Assembly (NCBI GenBank): GCA_023105745.1
Contig: JALGQZ010000013.1
Location: forward strand, 23,126,105-23,190,104
From: Austropuccinia psidii
Taxonomy: Eukaryota > Basidiomycota > Pucciniomycetes > Pucciniales > Sphaerophragmiaceae
DNA length: 64,000 nt
Direction: 5' to 3'
Below the pieces are notes generated by a model. It made no database searches. It worked only from the letters and a program-made list of their open reading frames with translations, and was not told the DNA's origin. A program made the translations under genes and the position numbers. Positions 31,154 through 43,614 of the stretch are shown here, one piece after another; within the stretch, counting starts at the first letter, position 1; every line of letters begins with the position of its first letter.

Positions 31154-31890
31154 TGTCACAGGGGCTCTTCTAAAATGAAGAGGGCCTGGCACTCAGTGAA
31201 CAGACTTACTTATGGAGGGCTCAGAAGAAAATACTCAAATGATAAGAGTAATGGAGTAAGAGGATAAATTCCTAGTCATAAAATAATAAGCATAAAAGAT
31301 AAGAGAGACAAAACAAAAGCAATAATAAAGAGCCAACCACAAATAATCCTGAGTCACTGTTTCAACCTGTTCAGAAAAGAGAAAAGGATTAATAAAGGAT
31401 ATGGCCACCAGGACTCTACTGAACAGGTGAGGGAAGGCAAAGACTAACTTAATAAATAATAAAATAATATTCCAAAAGTGAGAATAAAATAATATTAAAT
31501 AATAAATCAACTATTTTAATTAACTGGGGGAAAAACCCCCAGGTGGGTGAAGAGGGGCTGGTATATGTGAGAAATGCCAGCCTTGGAGTTTGAGTGTTGA
31601 GATACTTGTCTGTATGCTGGAAGAAGTTGGATGTGGGATTGAATCCTGTATTGGTGAATCCAATACAGGTTATACAGTCAATACAGGTATTTGCGCCTGT
31701 ATTGATTACAGGACTGTATTTGGTGAATCCTGTATTTGGGTCTTGCCTGTATGAAAACTGTATTGAGGTCTGGAACTGTATTTGGAGACTGTTGAATGAA
31801 ACCCCCTTGCTGATTGGGTTTTGAGGGGTATCAATGAAGTAATGATTGTAGAATATGATTGGTAATGCCCCTGCCTCCTTGGCTGTGACA
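31154..31890 (-). repeat. 5' LTR of element B (737 bp)
   Basis: Same ends, length and content as 21626-22362. On the minus strand: CATATACC as a weak TATA-like site, then about 41 nt later the hairpin and AGTTAATTAAAATA. Confidence 0.93.
31511..31542 (-). promoter_or_regulatory. LTR hairpin and putative self-primer of element B
   Basis: CTGGGGGTTTTTCCCCCAG (31524-31542, 7-bp stem) runs directly into AGTTAATTAAAATAG. The hairpin is conserved with compensating changes in C (5720-5737) and F (45448-45466, 53460-53477). The second part pairs with the primer site at 31139-31153. Confidence 0.55.
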
Positions 31891-31895
31891 ATATT

Positions 31896-34800
31896 AACTA
31901 TCAAATATTAATATACTTATTTTATTATCTTATTATATCATATTATTATTTTTAAATATAGGTATTTATTCCATTATTATAATATATCTTTATTATTTTA
32001 GTTATTTTAAATTTTATTATTCATTCAAAATCAGCAAATTCATTGTATAATAAGGAAAATATTGGTAATTCTTACTTATTGTTTAATAGTCAAACCTTAC
32101 ATAAGGGATGTTTTGATTTAAGACTTGGAGTTAGTTCATGATTTTGATAAAGAAAAAGGTGCAGTTGTAAATTAAATGTGCCCTTTTCTAGAACAAATAT
32201 CAAGGATTAGTGATAAAGAATTTAAGAATGTACCCTATACCTCAAAATATCAACTATAGTATATATAATATATTTCTTAGTTTGATATAGGAAGATTTAA
32301 TACAATTTACTTGGGTGAAGAATTCTTTTTTATACTTTAAACATGAATAGTAAAGCATCAAATGAATAAAAGGTTTTGAGATATTATTCCTTGTATATTT
32401 CTAACTTTGTTTGATAGAAATTTACCAATAACTTCTCAAATATTTCTTATGAGAAGAAGCGCCAAATAACATCCTTTGATCTTCAGGCCTATCATATATA
32501 CTCTCCTCTTGAAGTTAGCCCTCCTTAAAGATATTCCAAATTTATTTTATTGTTATTGAAAAAAGGTAACCAAAGGACCTTTTTTGAACTAATATCTATA
32601 TAGCTTATGAGGTTCATTCAGAATACTCTTTAAAATGATAAATTCCCCATTTTGAGAATGAAAGACATAATGGTATATCATACCCATTTCCCCACCTCCA
32701 CTAGCAGAATAAATAAAGCAGTTTCACACTATCTTCAAAGCTCAAATGATCAAGTATGTCTCTTCTCAAGATATTTTATCAAAAATGATTCTCGATGTTG
32801 CACCAAGTGGCGTTCAATTACCAGAACGACCATCAGAGAAGCGAATATCACAATTTATGGATCATAAAAAAGAAGAAGTTGAAACAAATCAATCTGTCTT
32901 TTAGCTTCCATTTTTGGATACAAATTATTATGGAGGAAAAGGGAGAATTCCAGAAAGGCACAAAGATAAATGAGCTGCTGAGCACTAAAGCTATGGAGCT
33001 CAAAAGATAACCCTTCAGTTGAACAAAAAACTAAGAACACCATAGGGAAACTCAATCCTTTTAGTTATTCGAAAGCACTAGCTTCATGAACTTCACATAG
33101 GCTCTTTCAAAAATTATGCCCTTGATCTATCTCATTGTTTAAAAAACTATTTATTGGAATATCTGAAAGGTGTCTTAGAGGTCAAATTGACCAACTGATG
33201 AATCCAAAGCCACCCAAGAACATAAAAACTAAGCCTCATATAAGAAGTAAGGTATGAAGTCCCTAAATATACTTAATGAAAAGGGTAATGTATTATTCAA
33301 GAGGTTTCAAATATATTCAGAAATACAGTTATAAATTAAAACAGACACATTGGGAAAGAAATCACATCAAAAATACTTCCCTCCATTGATTTCTGTTCTG
33401 AGACTGAGGGGTATTCTGAAGTAAATTATTATTCAAAGATTCTGTGATGGAGAACTGAGGAATTAAAGCTATGCTTTTGTAACTTGTATTCTAATTACCT
33501 CAGCTACTTATATGAAGCAAAAAGTCAAAACAAATGTGAAAGAAGTGTTCAATATAATTAAAAAGAGGGAACAAAACTCTCAGAAATTGATGAATACCTA
33601 TCATTTCCCTCAAACGGTTGAACAAATCAATTCAGAAAGTGAATATTTAGTACTGAAAGAATATTCATGAGATTTAAGGCACCATGGGATGATCTTTAGT
33701 CTAAGACTTTGGACCTTACTCCTGATAGCTATACATACATGGAAAACCCATCTAGTAATTAATATTTCAGAAAAATAATCCACTCCCACCTACTTTAAAT
33801 ATTTATTTTCATATATAATTTCAAATTTGCAAGACCAAGCTGGACCCTTGTAATAACATATTTGGGATAGTTATCAGTTTAGTTTTTTAAATTTAAATCT
33901 TTATTTCTTTAATGTATAAAATGAAATGGTAAGTACAGTGAGCCTATCACATGATGGAGAGAAATATGAATATGGATGAGTTAACCTGTGTATTAGCAAG
34001 TGAAAAGGAAACATTTTCCACCACCAAAATGATTTATTTCATAAAATTATGATCTCTAAGAACATATTTTGATCCTTTCCAGGAGCGCAGAATGAAAAGA
34101 TTATCATACTCATTAAAGTTTGAGTATTTTGAAATATTCAAATATAATGTTTAATTGATTGCGAACAGTGCATTAATGAATCAAAAAATATTCTTAAAGT
34201 GGAAATAGATTATCAAGCTCATGCTTCAAACAAGTTCAAATGTTGATTTCATTATAGAAATATTTACCACAGCTTTATTATATGATATAAGGTACAGAAT
34301 TCCCCAATACCTCACAATTCAAATTCCCATGGTGTCATTTTTTATATTCTCTCTGTTTTTATTTTTGATAAATTCACTTATATTGTAAGAAAAGAACAAA
34401 AATCAGCCTTTTGAGTATTGTGTTTTTGAATAAATTTGAGAACCATTTACTAAAATTCCTTTGGTTTTTCATATAGTTAATGGACATAGGAAATATTTTA
34501 AATGATAATTTATGAGATTTAACCACAATTAAAAAATACATCTATTTGAAATGAAGATTAATGATTAATATTGATACAATAATCAAAATAAAAGGTCCTT
34601 AAGTAAATATTTTATTTACCAGTATGAGTTCTTATAATAATTAGGAGATTCTCAATATAAAACCTGTAAACAATTTTTTTTCATTTTTGCCTTTCCTACA
34701 TCATGGATATCTGCAAGGGGGATTTACAGTTTATCACGTCATTTACATTTTGAGTGATATAAATAATTACATGGTATAATTATTGACAGATGTAAATGAA

Positions 34801-36109
34801 ATCAACATAATAAAACTCATGATTTCTTGATAATTATATGTTTTTATTCTTCATTTATAATACGAAAAGAGTCTTTTTGAAGTGATAATTTGAAGATACA
34901 AATAATTGAAATTATGTGTCATTGCTCCTATGGTTTGAAAGGGACTTACCAACTTGGAAAATTGAAAATCTATGTTTTATTTATATTTGCTAATATCACA
35001 GAAAATTACATTTCTTTTCGGCTTCATTATAGATATTAATGGAATATTCCATTCCAAATATTCCTTCTTTAATCATACCTAAATTAATTTTGAAACCTTT
35101 TTGAATCCCAAACAAGATTATGAAAACATTTCCTTTCCTATAAGGTATAAAAAGCTCATTATTGCTATTCAAAAAAAACAAATGGTAATGTTGAAACATA
35201 TTTCCAAATAATGAAAGAAAATATACTGATTAGATCAAATGCTCTTGAGTGATTAATCATTCGGCATCTTTTATAAAACAATTAGATTATTAACATTACC
35301 TGTTGGTACATATAATAGAAAAATAACATACAATGGAACTCTTTTTTATGAATAGATTTCTGTTACACATGATGCTGATTTTGTATTTACTGTAAAAGCT
35401 ACACAAACCTTCGGATTGTAGCTTCTGAAATAGTCACAGCTATCCATATAACCAGACCCAATGAGTATATATATATATCCTGGGGTGAGTTGGAGATAGA
35501 TTAATGAGGAATATGATTTATTACAAAAGCATAAGATAAAAAGAGTTATCTTGTGTTTAATTTGAATAACTTGTAAAGATTACAAGGTGAAAAATACATC
35601 AATCTCAAATAGTATTTATTTCTGACAAAGATCACACCCATCCTTGAAAGAGGCGCAAATTTAACACCAAGTTAGTCTAATTCCAAAACATGCAAGCTTC
35701 GATGGGAAAATTGTCTTAGCTGCCTCAAATATAAGTTGATATTATATTTCAATAAACTCCTGGAAACAAGGTAAAATTACCAATATTTTCCTGTAGATCC
35801 AAAATGATACAGCTTATATAAAATCTGTTTTGTATACGATCACCTTAACAAACATTCTAGGGAAAATCCTTAGGTATATATTACCTCTAAATTTGGAAAT
35901 TTATACTTTAAAGCTGTTATTTTTGATTGAGGAAGCTTTATCATACCCAAATGCAGGTTACAGTAGTGAAAAAACACAATTTTTTATTGAAAATTGTTAA
36001 CTTTTGAATAAAATGATGTGACGTTTGATAAATAAATAGGGATATAAGAATTAAGGCTAATTCAAGGAACTACAAGGAATGAAATGAGAATGTAATCTGA
36101 CTCCCGTAA
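31896..36109. other. AT-rich sequence, no feature recognised
   Basis: 4.2 kb without a recognised coding alignment, LTR or RNA gene. Open frames are all under 75 codons and low in complexity (for example 32652-33010 on plus and 34996-35199 on minus). It may be old, fully decayed transposon DNA. Confidence 0.4.
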
Positions 36110-37010
36110 GTAGTTAAAATGAACAATTGAAAGAATTTCTCGATGATTCTATAATATTCTTGTGGCTCAGAAAAAATGAGAATCTGGCCAAACAAGAATA
36201 TTCCAGGCTAAACCCATTCTCAGAAGAGCTGTTAAAGCCCCTCCTGATTGGGGTCCAAACTATTTTCCAAATGGTGCACCTGCTAGAAAGTGAAGCCACT
36301 TTGCACATGCTTCTTGTCATTGGAAATTTGAACTTGATTATGAGCTGCACCTGAACCTTTATCACATGAATAAATTTATATTTTGAAAGGAAGTTTTCAG
36401 TCTGGCATAAATAATAAGGGGACATTGTTTATGGAATTCTTGTTTTTTTCATATTCCTGAATCCTTTCTTGTTTCATTTAAAAGAAATTTTTGCAAACAC
36501 AAGCCCTTTCAAGTGATCTGGCATGGATTGAAAAAAAACTAAGGTTTTTCCTGTAATAACTAGGAAGCCCTAAGAAAGAAAGAATTTCATTTTTGTTTTG
36601 GGGCATTTGTTTAAGTAATACTGCAGACACCTTGTTTCTTTTAACACCAAGGATTAATCCTGAAGCTCAATTTCCTAGATCTTTCATCTCATCAAACTCA
36701 AAATTGAAATTTTAATGAGAAATTTTTATGTTCATCTGACCAATTTTCTTATTCAAGAATTAAAGTCTCTCAAAATGAAATTTTCAGGTCTCTGAAAAGA
36801 TTATAATATCCTCAATATAAATGATTGACAATACCTCTGATAATTAATGTGGAGAATAGTATTCATCATTCTTTGACAATGAGAAGGTTAATTTTCAAGG
36901 GGTGTGGTATTTTCATGCTCCCACATAACATTTATGCCTATGCACATGTATAATGATGTGGCCTCAGATATTCTTTCCTTCCTTTCATCGATGTAGTTTT
37001 CTAAATCTAC
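36110..37010 (-). pseudogene. Relic of Ty3/Gypsy reverse transcriptase and RNase H
   Basis: On the minus strand, with many stops and shifts, 36460-36830 reads IIYIEDIIIFSET (RT active site, with the first Asp of the YxDD box changed to Glu), NFNFEFDEMKDLGN, SGLILGVKRNKVSAVLLKQM and PQNKNEILSFLGLPSYYRKN. This is the typical RT thumb/connection order. Farther on (36330-36400) the nucleotide sequence still resembles the RNase H start, though its Asp codon is changed to His. Fragments before the active site (36850-37000) are barely recognisable. The style matches the clade of element A rather than B or F. Confidence 0.65.
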
Positions 37011-37129
37011 CCATTCACATTATTACTAAATACAGGAAAAATGGGTGGTTGTTCTCATACATGTCAGATAAACTCAAAAATCAAAAAATGTATTCTCTAT
37101 ATACAGCTACTCTGCTTACATTTGTTGAA

Positions 37130-39393
37130 TACATTTATTGATGAGGAATATAAGCTTCCCCAATTTTATTCTTTTTGATGTGAGTTTGCACCAGGCCACT
37201 GTGGTGGCAATTTAGGAAAAAGCAATTTCCCTATCCCATATTTATTGAAAATGATGACTATGCAACAATTCCTCTTTATATAACCTAGCAAAATTGAGTG
37301 AAGAATTTAGTCTCCATATGGGCTGCAGATGGTTGGAAGGAATTTCTGTGGTGGATAGCTCTTCCATCCAGATGGAGAAATATCAATGGCCTCATATATG
37401 AATTTTTCAATATTGGGCCATGATTGAATTTACCTAACAAATTGTGAATTTTTGAAATAGTTGTAACCCCCAGATTATCTCTTATATTATCCATTTCCTT
37501 TCTCCTCACAAGATGTTTTTCTAATAATTATTATCCCTATCAAATCTTGTCTCACTTCTTTCAAACTCTTTGCCTCTTGTGAGCTTGAAAGTGACAATTT
37601 CTTTGCCACTGCACAGAACCCACAATTCCCATCTTCAGGAGGAGTAAGAATACCATCAATAAGCTTGTGCATTAATTGTGTCTGTATCTTATCAATATAG
37701 AGATTCCAAGAAAAAGAGGTCATTTTTAAATGATTCATTTTAATATTGAAATTTACGCACTAATCACCAGTTCTTTGAACAAATTTGAGTCATTTTGGGG
37801 TCTCAAGTTCATTTCCAATTTTCCTATATAATTTCATAATTTGAAATTTGTTTTCTGCTATTTTCATCATCTTGGATTATCTCTGTTCTCATCAATAAAA
37901 ACATTTTACGCTCATCTATTAGGCTTTGTGACCAATAGTAGCTCTGTGCATCTTTTTAAAAATCTTCTGTGGCGATTGAATATATTCTTCCTAATTTAAA
38001 ACTTGGGTGGAAGCAATTTTGTAGATCTTACCCTTTTCCTTTTCAGTGATGGCTTAACACAAGAAATAAAAGCCTTTTTGGGACGACAAAGCTTAATGGC
38101 TGTGTATTGAAATCTCATTAACTCCTGAAGTTTATTGACCAATTTGTTTTCGTAATGGTACTTTAACTTAATCAAGTGCTCTTCCAATATTTTGCATTTG
38201 TTGTTTCAAATTCCATTGTGAATTAGAATCAATTTCATGTTAAATATTAGTTTAGAATTAATTAAATTGAAACTATCAGAAACAAAATGGGACCTACTTC
38301 CAGAGGATTATAAAGGAGACTAAATTGCGGATGGAAATCCTCACCTCAAATGTAGCCCTTTGTATCAAGAATTATCTTGTTTTCATATGAGATAGAAATC
38401 CCCATTCCATTTGCAAGTATCTTGAAGCATGTCTGAATATTTGGTTGGTTTTTAACATTTTGAAATTGTTCTTCAATAATTTTCATTGCTTCAATTGATA
38501 TATATAGTACCAAGTAGCTGTTTGAAAGGTGTGGAAACATCAGTCAATTTGAGGGCTCTTTGTTTTCCATATTATGGTGGATTTTTTTCAGTTTAATGTT
38601 AATTGATCTTTTGAAATTTTGGAATACTGTAGAAATCTCTCCATCCGAATTATTAATGAGTGATTATATGTAGTAATGTTTAGATTAAACACAAGAGCTG
38701 GCTTTATTTCCAAAGTGAGGCTTTTGGCTTTCCCAAGCAGTGACAAATATTTTTTTGAATGAGGGTCATTTGTTTGAGATATATTCCCATGCACCTGAGT
38801 AATCATTTGACTTCTCTTTGAGTTTTTTTAAGTTTTTATCATACTCCTCAGCTGAGGTGGATCTGACCAGTAGATTTCAGGATTACTGATAATCCTTCAA
38901 ATCCTTTTCTTTACAATATTTGCAAAAAATCTTGATAGGTTTTCATTAAGCTGGAAATTTATGGGATGTATTGATGGAGTTGTAGAGGGTGGATGATTAT
39001 GAAGGCTTTCCAGTGGGACAAAAAAACAGTAGCAAGATCTGGTGAGGTTAATTTTTGTTTAATTCCTCTGAATGGATATCATCTTAGCTATAAGCACACA
39101 ATAAATACATACAGTGTATTTGATGAATTACTGGGAGCATTAATAAAGCCTCTGAGCCTAAACTTTCATTCTAAATTGTTTATTGTTGACTGCCTCTGGG
39201 AAGGTCCTTTAAGGCTTATATATTCACCATATGGGTCACATGACAAGTGAGAATTCTTACTTTGGTCTGTATTGTTTGGTTTTAATGCATAACCAGGTCC
39301 TTTAGCTTGCTGATGTGCAAACTGGATCAGGGTATCTACATAATTCAAAATTGAAAGTTGAGGTGGCTCCAATTCCACTAAAGATCTATTCAA
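37130..39393 (-). pseudogene. Relic of MULE transposase with FAR1-like N-terminus and OTU domain
   Basis: The minus strand shows, in order: a FAR1-type zinc-binding N-terminus (39393-38980: AKGPGYALKPNN, LSCDPYGEYISLKG, LESLHNHPPSTTPSIHP with the HxH pair); decayed linker frames (38806-38588); a basic C-terminal segment (38187-37996: RPKKAFISCVKPSLKRKRVR, STKLLPP); then an OTU-type cysteine protease start (37650-37540: EDGNCGFCAVAKKLSL, LKEVRQDLIGII) with the catalytic DGNC, and a degraded end near 37130-37200 (PKLPPQWPGANSH). The central DDE core is not recognisable and may be deleted. Organisation parallels the better-preserved copy at 61708-64000. Confidence 0.6.
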
Positions 39394-40256
39394 ATCAGTA
39401 AAACAGTATTGTCTTAATGTAAATATATGGAAGCTTACCCCCAGTGGTGTAATGATATTTATCTGGGTCAGTAATTAGGTGGAATTCTTCATGAGGCAAA
39501 AAACTGGGTCACAATGAACAGTAGCCTCAATAGATGATTTTCTTCTATAAATATCACTTTTGTATTGGACTTTACCATATTCATCTTGATCAAAATCTTT
39601 CATGGGCTGTAATGATGCCATTTTAGAGGTCACCCATGAAGCTGGTAGAATTTTGTGGTATTGCAGGGCTTTCCTGGAAGTTAATGAAGTATTTGAAGAA
39701 GGATGTGAGCACTGTGATTCATTATAATGGGCTGAATGAATATTAAATTGGGAGTATCAGGATCCAAATCAAAGATTGGTGGCATAAGGGGGTTTGTTAC
39801 GGTACTGTTTGAAAGGATTGAGGTCTTGAAGAAATACAGATATCAAAAATGATTCTTTCTGTGGAATATAGATTTACATGAATAGTTTTAGTGTCTAAGA
39901 ATAATTATCTTATTTATCTATTTTTGAAAAGAGGAACACATTTTAAGCTTATGAAAGCTGATATTGGCAACTTTTGGTTATGGTAAGCATGTTTTTATGA
40001 TAGACCTTGTGAGAAAATTATGATTATTCATCAGTAGAATTAATTATTATTGAGTTTTTTCAATTGAAGAAAAATCAGGATATCCAAATAGGATCATACT
40101 TAAATGAATTGTGGGACCCAACTTTGTTCCAAGGGAGTGGTTGCTTAAGTTTTTTTTTGGAAAAATCAAACGTAAATTTATGAACACAACCAAACACACT
40201 TGGAAAATTTTGGAATTATTTAATTATTTTTATATATGCATAAAATCGATTCTTGA
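39394..40256. other. No gene recognised
   Basis: AT-rich sequence; it may contain the terminal part of the MULE relic, but no inverted repeat was identified. Confidence 0.3.
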
Positions 40257-41075
40257 TTGATGTGGCACTCAAAACAGGAAAATAGGTTTTGGTTACAGGT
40301 GGGAAAATTGCGTCTCATCACAACTCTCATTTGGTTTAAGTTTCTGGGGAAACAAATACAAACTTTCATAGGTCCTTTTATATGCAGAACTATTATTCAT
40401 TATGTATTCTTAAATGAGATAAAATCTTTGAGAGAAAATTCAATAACCACTTCTGAACCTTTTTTATCTCCTCATTTGTTTTATAAAAGGGAAGCTCATT
40501 CAAATTTTTTTCTTAGATCTCACATCTTTTCTGATAGTTTCATAAAAATACTTCCCTTGAAGCACATGTATAATCTTTCTCTTCAATTCCTTGTTTTTGT
40601 CTATATGGACACCAATATGATAGCCTCCAATCTGGGTTTGCATAAGAAAACCAGTGATTCTGAAGGGTCAGATATGGGATTATCATCAAGTGAAAGTATC
40701 ATTGAAATTAATACAGGATTCCCAAATCCACCTCCAAACTTGCCTGAAGGTATCTTTTTTGAAACTTATTCACTTTTAACAAAATAAGTTGTATCAGTAT
40801 CTCAATGAATTAGAAATAATGAAATAAATATAGAGGAACCCCATGCGCATTGGGCTTCTTCCACCAAAATATCTAATGAGGTGTGTTTTGAGGATGAAGT
40901 TTAAGTGATTACAAAGGATCAGTTCTTGTATATTTCATCGCAAATAGCCCCAAGATTAGAAGGAAGGTCCAGAGATGCACATATTCTTCAATATTCAAAA
41001 GAGAAGCTTCAGGAGGCCAGAGAACAACTGGTTTCTGATAATTATTGTATGTATAATAAGTTAAATATGTAATAT
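40257..41075 (+). pseudogene. Unidentified degenerate coding segment
   Basis: A 176-codon frame (40257-40787) is followed in nearby frames by coding-like stretches with stops. The end has protein-like composition: KKTSDSEGSDMGLSSSESII, then NTGFPNPPPNLPEG, and after the stop ISSQIAPRLEGRSRDAHILQ and YSKEKLQEAREQLVSDNY. The first half (40257-40600) is less convincing. No family recognised. It could be the N-terminal part of the protein whose remains lie at 41720-42749. Confidence 0.25.
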
Positions 41076-41719
41076 GTCTCAAATTCCACCCTTAAGGGCT
41101 TGGGATTATAGCTTTAGGAGTCAATTCAGGAAATATAATACCTAGTGAATCACAAGTCAAAGCTGGTAAAATGAAAAATATGTTTTCAAAAGGAAGTTGA
41201 AAGTTTCAGATAGTAAAGGAAAAAAAAAAAATTTGGCAAACCTTTCAATTGGATCCTGAAGTTAATAAGGGGGAATAAGAGGCTTTTTCTCCTTTTACTA
41301 ATCAAAATAATCATGGACCTCAAATTAAACAACAAATAATTACCAAGATAAAGCTCCCAAGATTGGATTTGTAGCAATCATCATTAAAACATGCTTCACA
41401 GTAACAATTTTGGGGTTCAGGAAGAAACTAAACGTCCAAAGGAAAATATCAGTACAGAAACTCAAAGGACAGTCGCAGAGGATGAAATTGTACTGACTCA
41501 AAAAAGAATGACCAATCAGTGGAGTCTGTTGCTTTTAAATACCTCTCAATCAAAATTATTTATTAATGACAAAAGAATTAATTAAATTCTAATTTCATAT
41601 CATTTATTCAAAATAGAAGATTGGGTCAAATTTCATTAACTCATTCAAATGAAGTTCATGAAACACAAATAACTTGTTCCAAAGGATCAATTTCTAACAA
41701 AGCTACCATGTGGGGGTTT

Positions 41720-42749
41720 CTAGAAGAGTGGTAGGGACATTAGAATGAACAAGTGGGTCAAAGAGCTCCATCAGTCTGGTAAAGAGGGTTTAAGAAAGTA
41801 TATGTATTCTTTATCTAGCTGATGGTTGTTCTTTTTATAGGCTTGGATATTTTTTCACCAAAGTCTAAATATCCCTTACTATATGAGATGATTTGGAAAA
41901 TGCCATTATTTCAAAATCACATGGCCATACCAGCTGGGATATCCTAAAGACTCCATGCACTTTTTTCTTTGGTGCAAAATTTAGTCCCATCAAGTCAACA
42001 TCAAAATAAGTGAGTGGCAAATATTTTATTTGAAGTCATTGCACTTTAAATGGATGATCAAAACCATCTTGTTACACTAAATATTTCTTATTAAAATTCA
42101 GTGATTCTTTGTCTTCTGAGATTAGTAAAACTTAATATTTGGGCTATTTTTAAGTGTCAACAAAGTGCACCTAGCGCTACTTCTCAATAAAAGTAAATGG
42201 GGAACTGGTATTACACCAACAGGAATTTTAACACCTACTTTGACTAGCTTGGTTGATAATATCCTCTAGCCAATTATTGCATTTGATTGGTTCCAGGCTC
42301 ATAACAAGGTTGATTCTAAAACTACTAAGTGGATTGGAAAGCAATTTCTCAAATGGGGAACAGATTCTTTGCAAGATTTGGTGACAATTCAAGATAAAAT
42401 GAGGGCTGGAAGACCATGCTAAAATCTGATTGAAGCATTACTTACAGGAGCTTTAAATGCACTTCTGGTGTGCTCAGCTGATTACAGCATTAGTTCAACC
42501 AAAGTATCCCTTCAGCTTCTGGAAGTTACATTAATTTTCAAGAGAAAAGCATCCTTGAAATTCAAAGAGATTTGGAAACACACAAAGAAGTATATATGTG
42601 AAATCCTTCATGAAAGATCTTTCTCAAATAATTTTTATTCCCTGATTCTCCCAAGCAAATACCATCTTGCAGTATATTTGGCTTCAATTTTTACTGAAGC
42701 ATGGAAGAAAATACCCTTCCTAGTCCAATTTAATAATGAGCTTACCTAA
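41720..42749 (+). pseudogene. Unidentified degenerate protein gene
   Basis: One frame is protein-like over about 1 kb with scattered stops: LDIFSPKSKYPLLYEMIWKM at about 41845; then, from 42187, KWGTGITPTGILTPTLTSLV, PIIAFDWFQAHNKVD, TTKWIGKQFLKWGTDSLQDL and MRAGRPC. After a stop at 42419 it runs open to 42749 (NLIEALLTGALNALLVCSAD; SLKFKEIWKHTKKYI; YHLAVYLASIFTEAWKKIPF). Only two stops interrupt the last 187 codons. The Trp- and Leu-rich, mostly helical composition looks genuine, but I do not recognise a family. It may be a transposon-borne or lineage-specific gene. Confidence 0.35.
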
Positions 42750-42779
42750 AATGGTTTTATTCAAAAATTTATTCAAGAT

Positions 42780-43290
42780 GTGTAAAAGTGTCTTTGGATC
42801 AATGTAATTGTATAGCCTTAACAATTCCATTTATGCATTTAACAATTTCATAAATGGCCTCAGAAATGGAATTGTTAAGGCCATTCATGCCATTTTGAAG
42901 GCCATTAACAATGTAATTAACGGCCTTAAAAATGCCATAAATGGCATTGTTAATGTCATTTGTGTCCTTAACAATGCCATAAATGGCCTCAACAATGCCA
43001 TGAATGGCCTTACCAATATCATAAATGGCAATCAAAATTTCATTGATCAAATTAATAATTCCATTTATGGCATTAATAATTCCATTTATGCCATTGACAA
43101 TGGCATTTTTGGCATTAAAAATTTCATTTCTGGCCTTAACAATGCAATTTATGGAATCAATAATGCAATTTATGGCATTAATAATTCCCTTTATTGCATT
43201 GATAATTCCATTAATAGCCTTCAAAATGCCATTAATGGCATTAATAATTACCTTTATTTCATTGATAATGGCATCAGAAATTCCATAAAT
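42780..43290. repeat. AATGGCATTAAT-type palindromic minisatellite
   Basis: About 500 bp of units such as AATGGCATTAATAATTCC, ATTTATGGCATT and GCCATTAATGGCATT with a 12-15 bp spacing and reverse-complement symmetry. Because the unit length is near a multiple of three and stops are rare in it, frames of 87-185 codons are open on both strands with Asn/Ile/Gly repeats (NAINGI-like). I treat these as by-products. Confidence 0.8.
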
Positions 43291-43316
43291 ACCCAGATTT
43301 CATTTAAAAACCACCC

Positions 43317-43417
43317 CTTACATGTTTTGACCATAAAGTTACATGTTTTTACCAATTTATGGTAAAAAACATAAGTTTTTAGTAAAAACAAGTAAGCTCT
43401 TACGTGTTTTTACCAAT
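43317..43417 (-). repeat. ACGTAAG palindromic module, copy 1
   Basis: About 100 bp containing TTACATGTTTTTACCA and TTTATGGTAAAAAACATAAG, with TCTTACGTGTTTTTACCA at its right end. Its reverse complement aligns along its length with 60944-61045, next to the MULE at 61.7 kb. It lies between two other palindromic repeat arrays. Confidence 0.65.
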
Positions 43418-43614
43418 ACCCTATGTTTTTTATTGAATATGAAATAATAATATCAACCAAAAAATTGTATTTAAAAAATACCCAAGTGAGTTTTTATTTG
43501 CAATTGAATAAATTCATTCATTTACTCAAAAAAAATATGTTATAACCTATAATTTATTTATTTATGATCTTTTGAAGTTATAAAATTAAGAAAATCAACT
43601 TTTTTAATTATTAA

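Larger units (their letters stand above)
21626..31890 (-). mobile_element. Complete Ty3/Gypsy chromodomain retrotransposon (element B, 10,265 bp)
   Basis: Bounded by two 737-bp LTRs (21626-22362 and 31154-31890) and flanked by ATATT on both sides (21621-21625 and 31891-31895), a clean 5-bp target duplication. Transcription runs on the minus strand: 5' LTR (right), leader with self-priming site, gag (30418-29072), pol (29057-25356), a 3-kb 3' region with an antisense gene, polypurine tract and 3' LTR (left). The LTRs differ at only two positions that I noticed (A/T at about 22216/31744 and T/G at about 22354/31882), so the insertion is recent. gag and pol are open with catalytic residues in place; the element could be mobile. 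Confidence 0.93.

Noticed and set aside
42799..43365. 185-codon plus-strand and 141-codon minus-strand frames with Asn/Ile/Gly repeats
   Set aside because: Both strands are open for the same reason, a palindromic minisatellite; not a repeat protein on present evidence.
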